From Actinomadura roseirufa (GTDB taxonomy: Bacteria; Actinomycetota; Actinomycetes; Streptosporangiales; Streptosporangiaceae): DNA of 64,000 nt. The position numbers and the translations under genes are program-made. This document shows, one piece after another, positions 63,939 to 64,000 of this stretch. The stretch's first letter is position 1. Every line of letters begins with the position of its first letter. Location of the stretch: contig NZ_CAACVB010000004.1 in assembly GCF_900659635.1 (NCBI RefSeq), forward strand, positions 1-64,000. Direction: 5' to 3'. The notes beneath the pieces were generated by a model that made no database searches, was not told the origin of the DNA, and worked only from the letters and a program-made list of their open reading frames with translations.

Positions 63939-64000
63939 ATTTGTTGGGAGGCTCATTCAGCGCGACCGAGAAGGCGGTGGTCAACCAGCCGCTTGACGAT

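Noticed and set aside
63953-64000. Sixteen-codon minus-strand frame ending LLGRAE at the window edge, perhaps the end of a gene.
   Set aside because: Too short to support; no motif.

Overview
This window is high-GC actinomycete chromosome, with many GTG starts, ATGA and TGATG gene overlaps, and typical actinobacterial families (DUF574-type methyltransferase, DUF6295, a conserved leader peptide, a korAB / partial nuo / htpX neighbourhood). By gestalt I would guess Streptosporangiales, perhaps Thermomonosporaceae (Actinomadura-like). That is an inference; no rRNA is present to fix it.

Layout. 1-2.3 kb: an SDR fragment butted against the inside of a large ATPase-type regulator (a junction or misjoin). 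2.8-8.9 kb: short unlinked genes (LigD-type primase-polymerase, TauD-like dioxygenase, PhnB-like protein, CBS-BON protein, DUF6295, dienelactone hydrolase) separated by unusual degenerate tandem repeats. 9.0-12.4 kb: a meta-cleavage lower pathway (aldolase, acylating acetaldehyde dehydrogenase, internally deleted hydratase) divergent from an IclR regulator. 12.7-16.1 kb: quinone oxidoreductase-like protein, SAM methyltransferase, second IclR. 16.3-19.6 kb: decayed DNA with a frameshifted LuxR/AfsR-like regulator. 19.7-22.2 kb: a cyclase-homology protein coupled to a tiny partner, divergent from an N-terminal-domain plus Sel1/TPR-like protein. 22.8-25.2 kb: an aspartate-less response regulator and an intact IS701-like ORF lacking the catalytic triad. 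25.3-28.7 kb: MarR, FmdB, formamidase and a MetX-like hydrolase.

28.7-35.4 kb is a compact biosynthetic-looking unit: a threonine-aldolase-like PLP enzyme divergent from an operon of SbnA-like PLP synthase, MFS exporter, methyltransferase and stand-alone NRPS adenylation domain. 35.8-54.2 kb is the energy-metabolism block: leader peptide, korA-korB (2-oxoacid:ferredoxin oxidoreductase), two paralogous membrane-anchored secreted-domain proteins, and a complex I set nuoABCH-IJKLMN that lacks nuoD and the NADH module nuoEFG, followed by htpX. KorAB could supply reduced ferredoxin to this NADH-module-less complex I. An opposite-strand gene interrupts nuoH and nuoI.

54.2-56.7 kb: methionine aminopeptidase divergent from an XRE regulator over a shared palindrome, and a YajQ homologue. 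56.9-62.4 kb is an integration hotspot at tRNA-Tyr: an integrase pseudogene plus three further decayed copies of the tRNA 3' end, with small cargo genes between them (GIY-YIG protein, small orphans, lipoprotein, CPCC protein) and a probable two-repeat CRISPR fossil. 62.9-63.9 kb: a WYL-domain regulator with its own palindrome.
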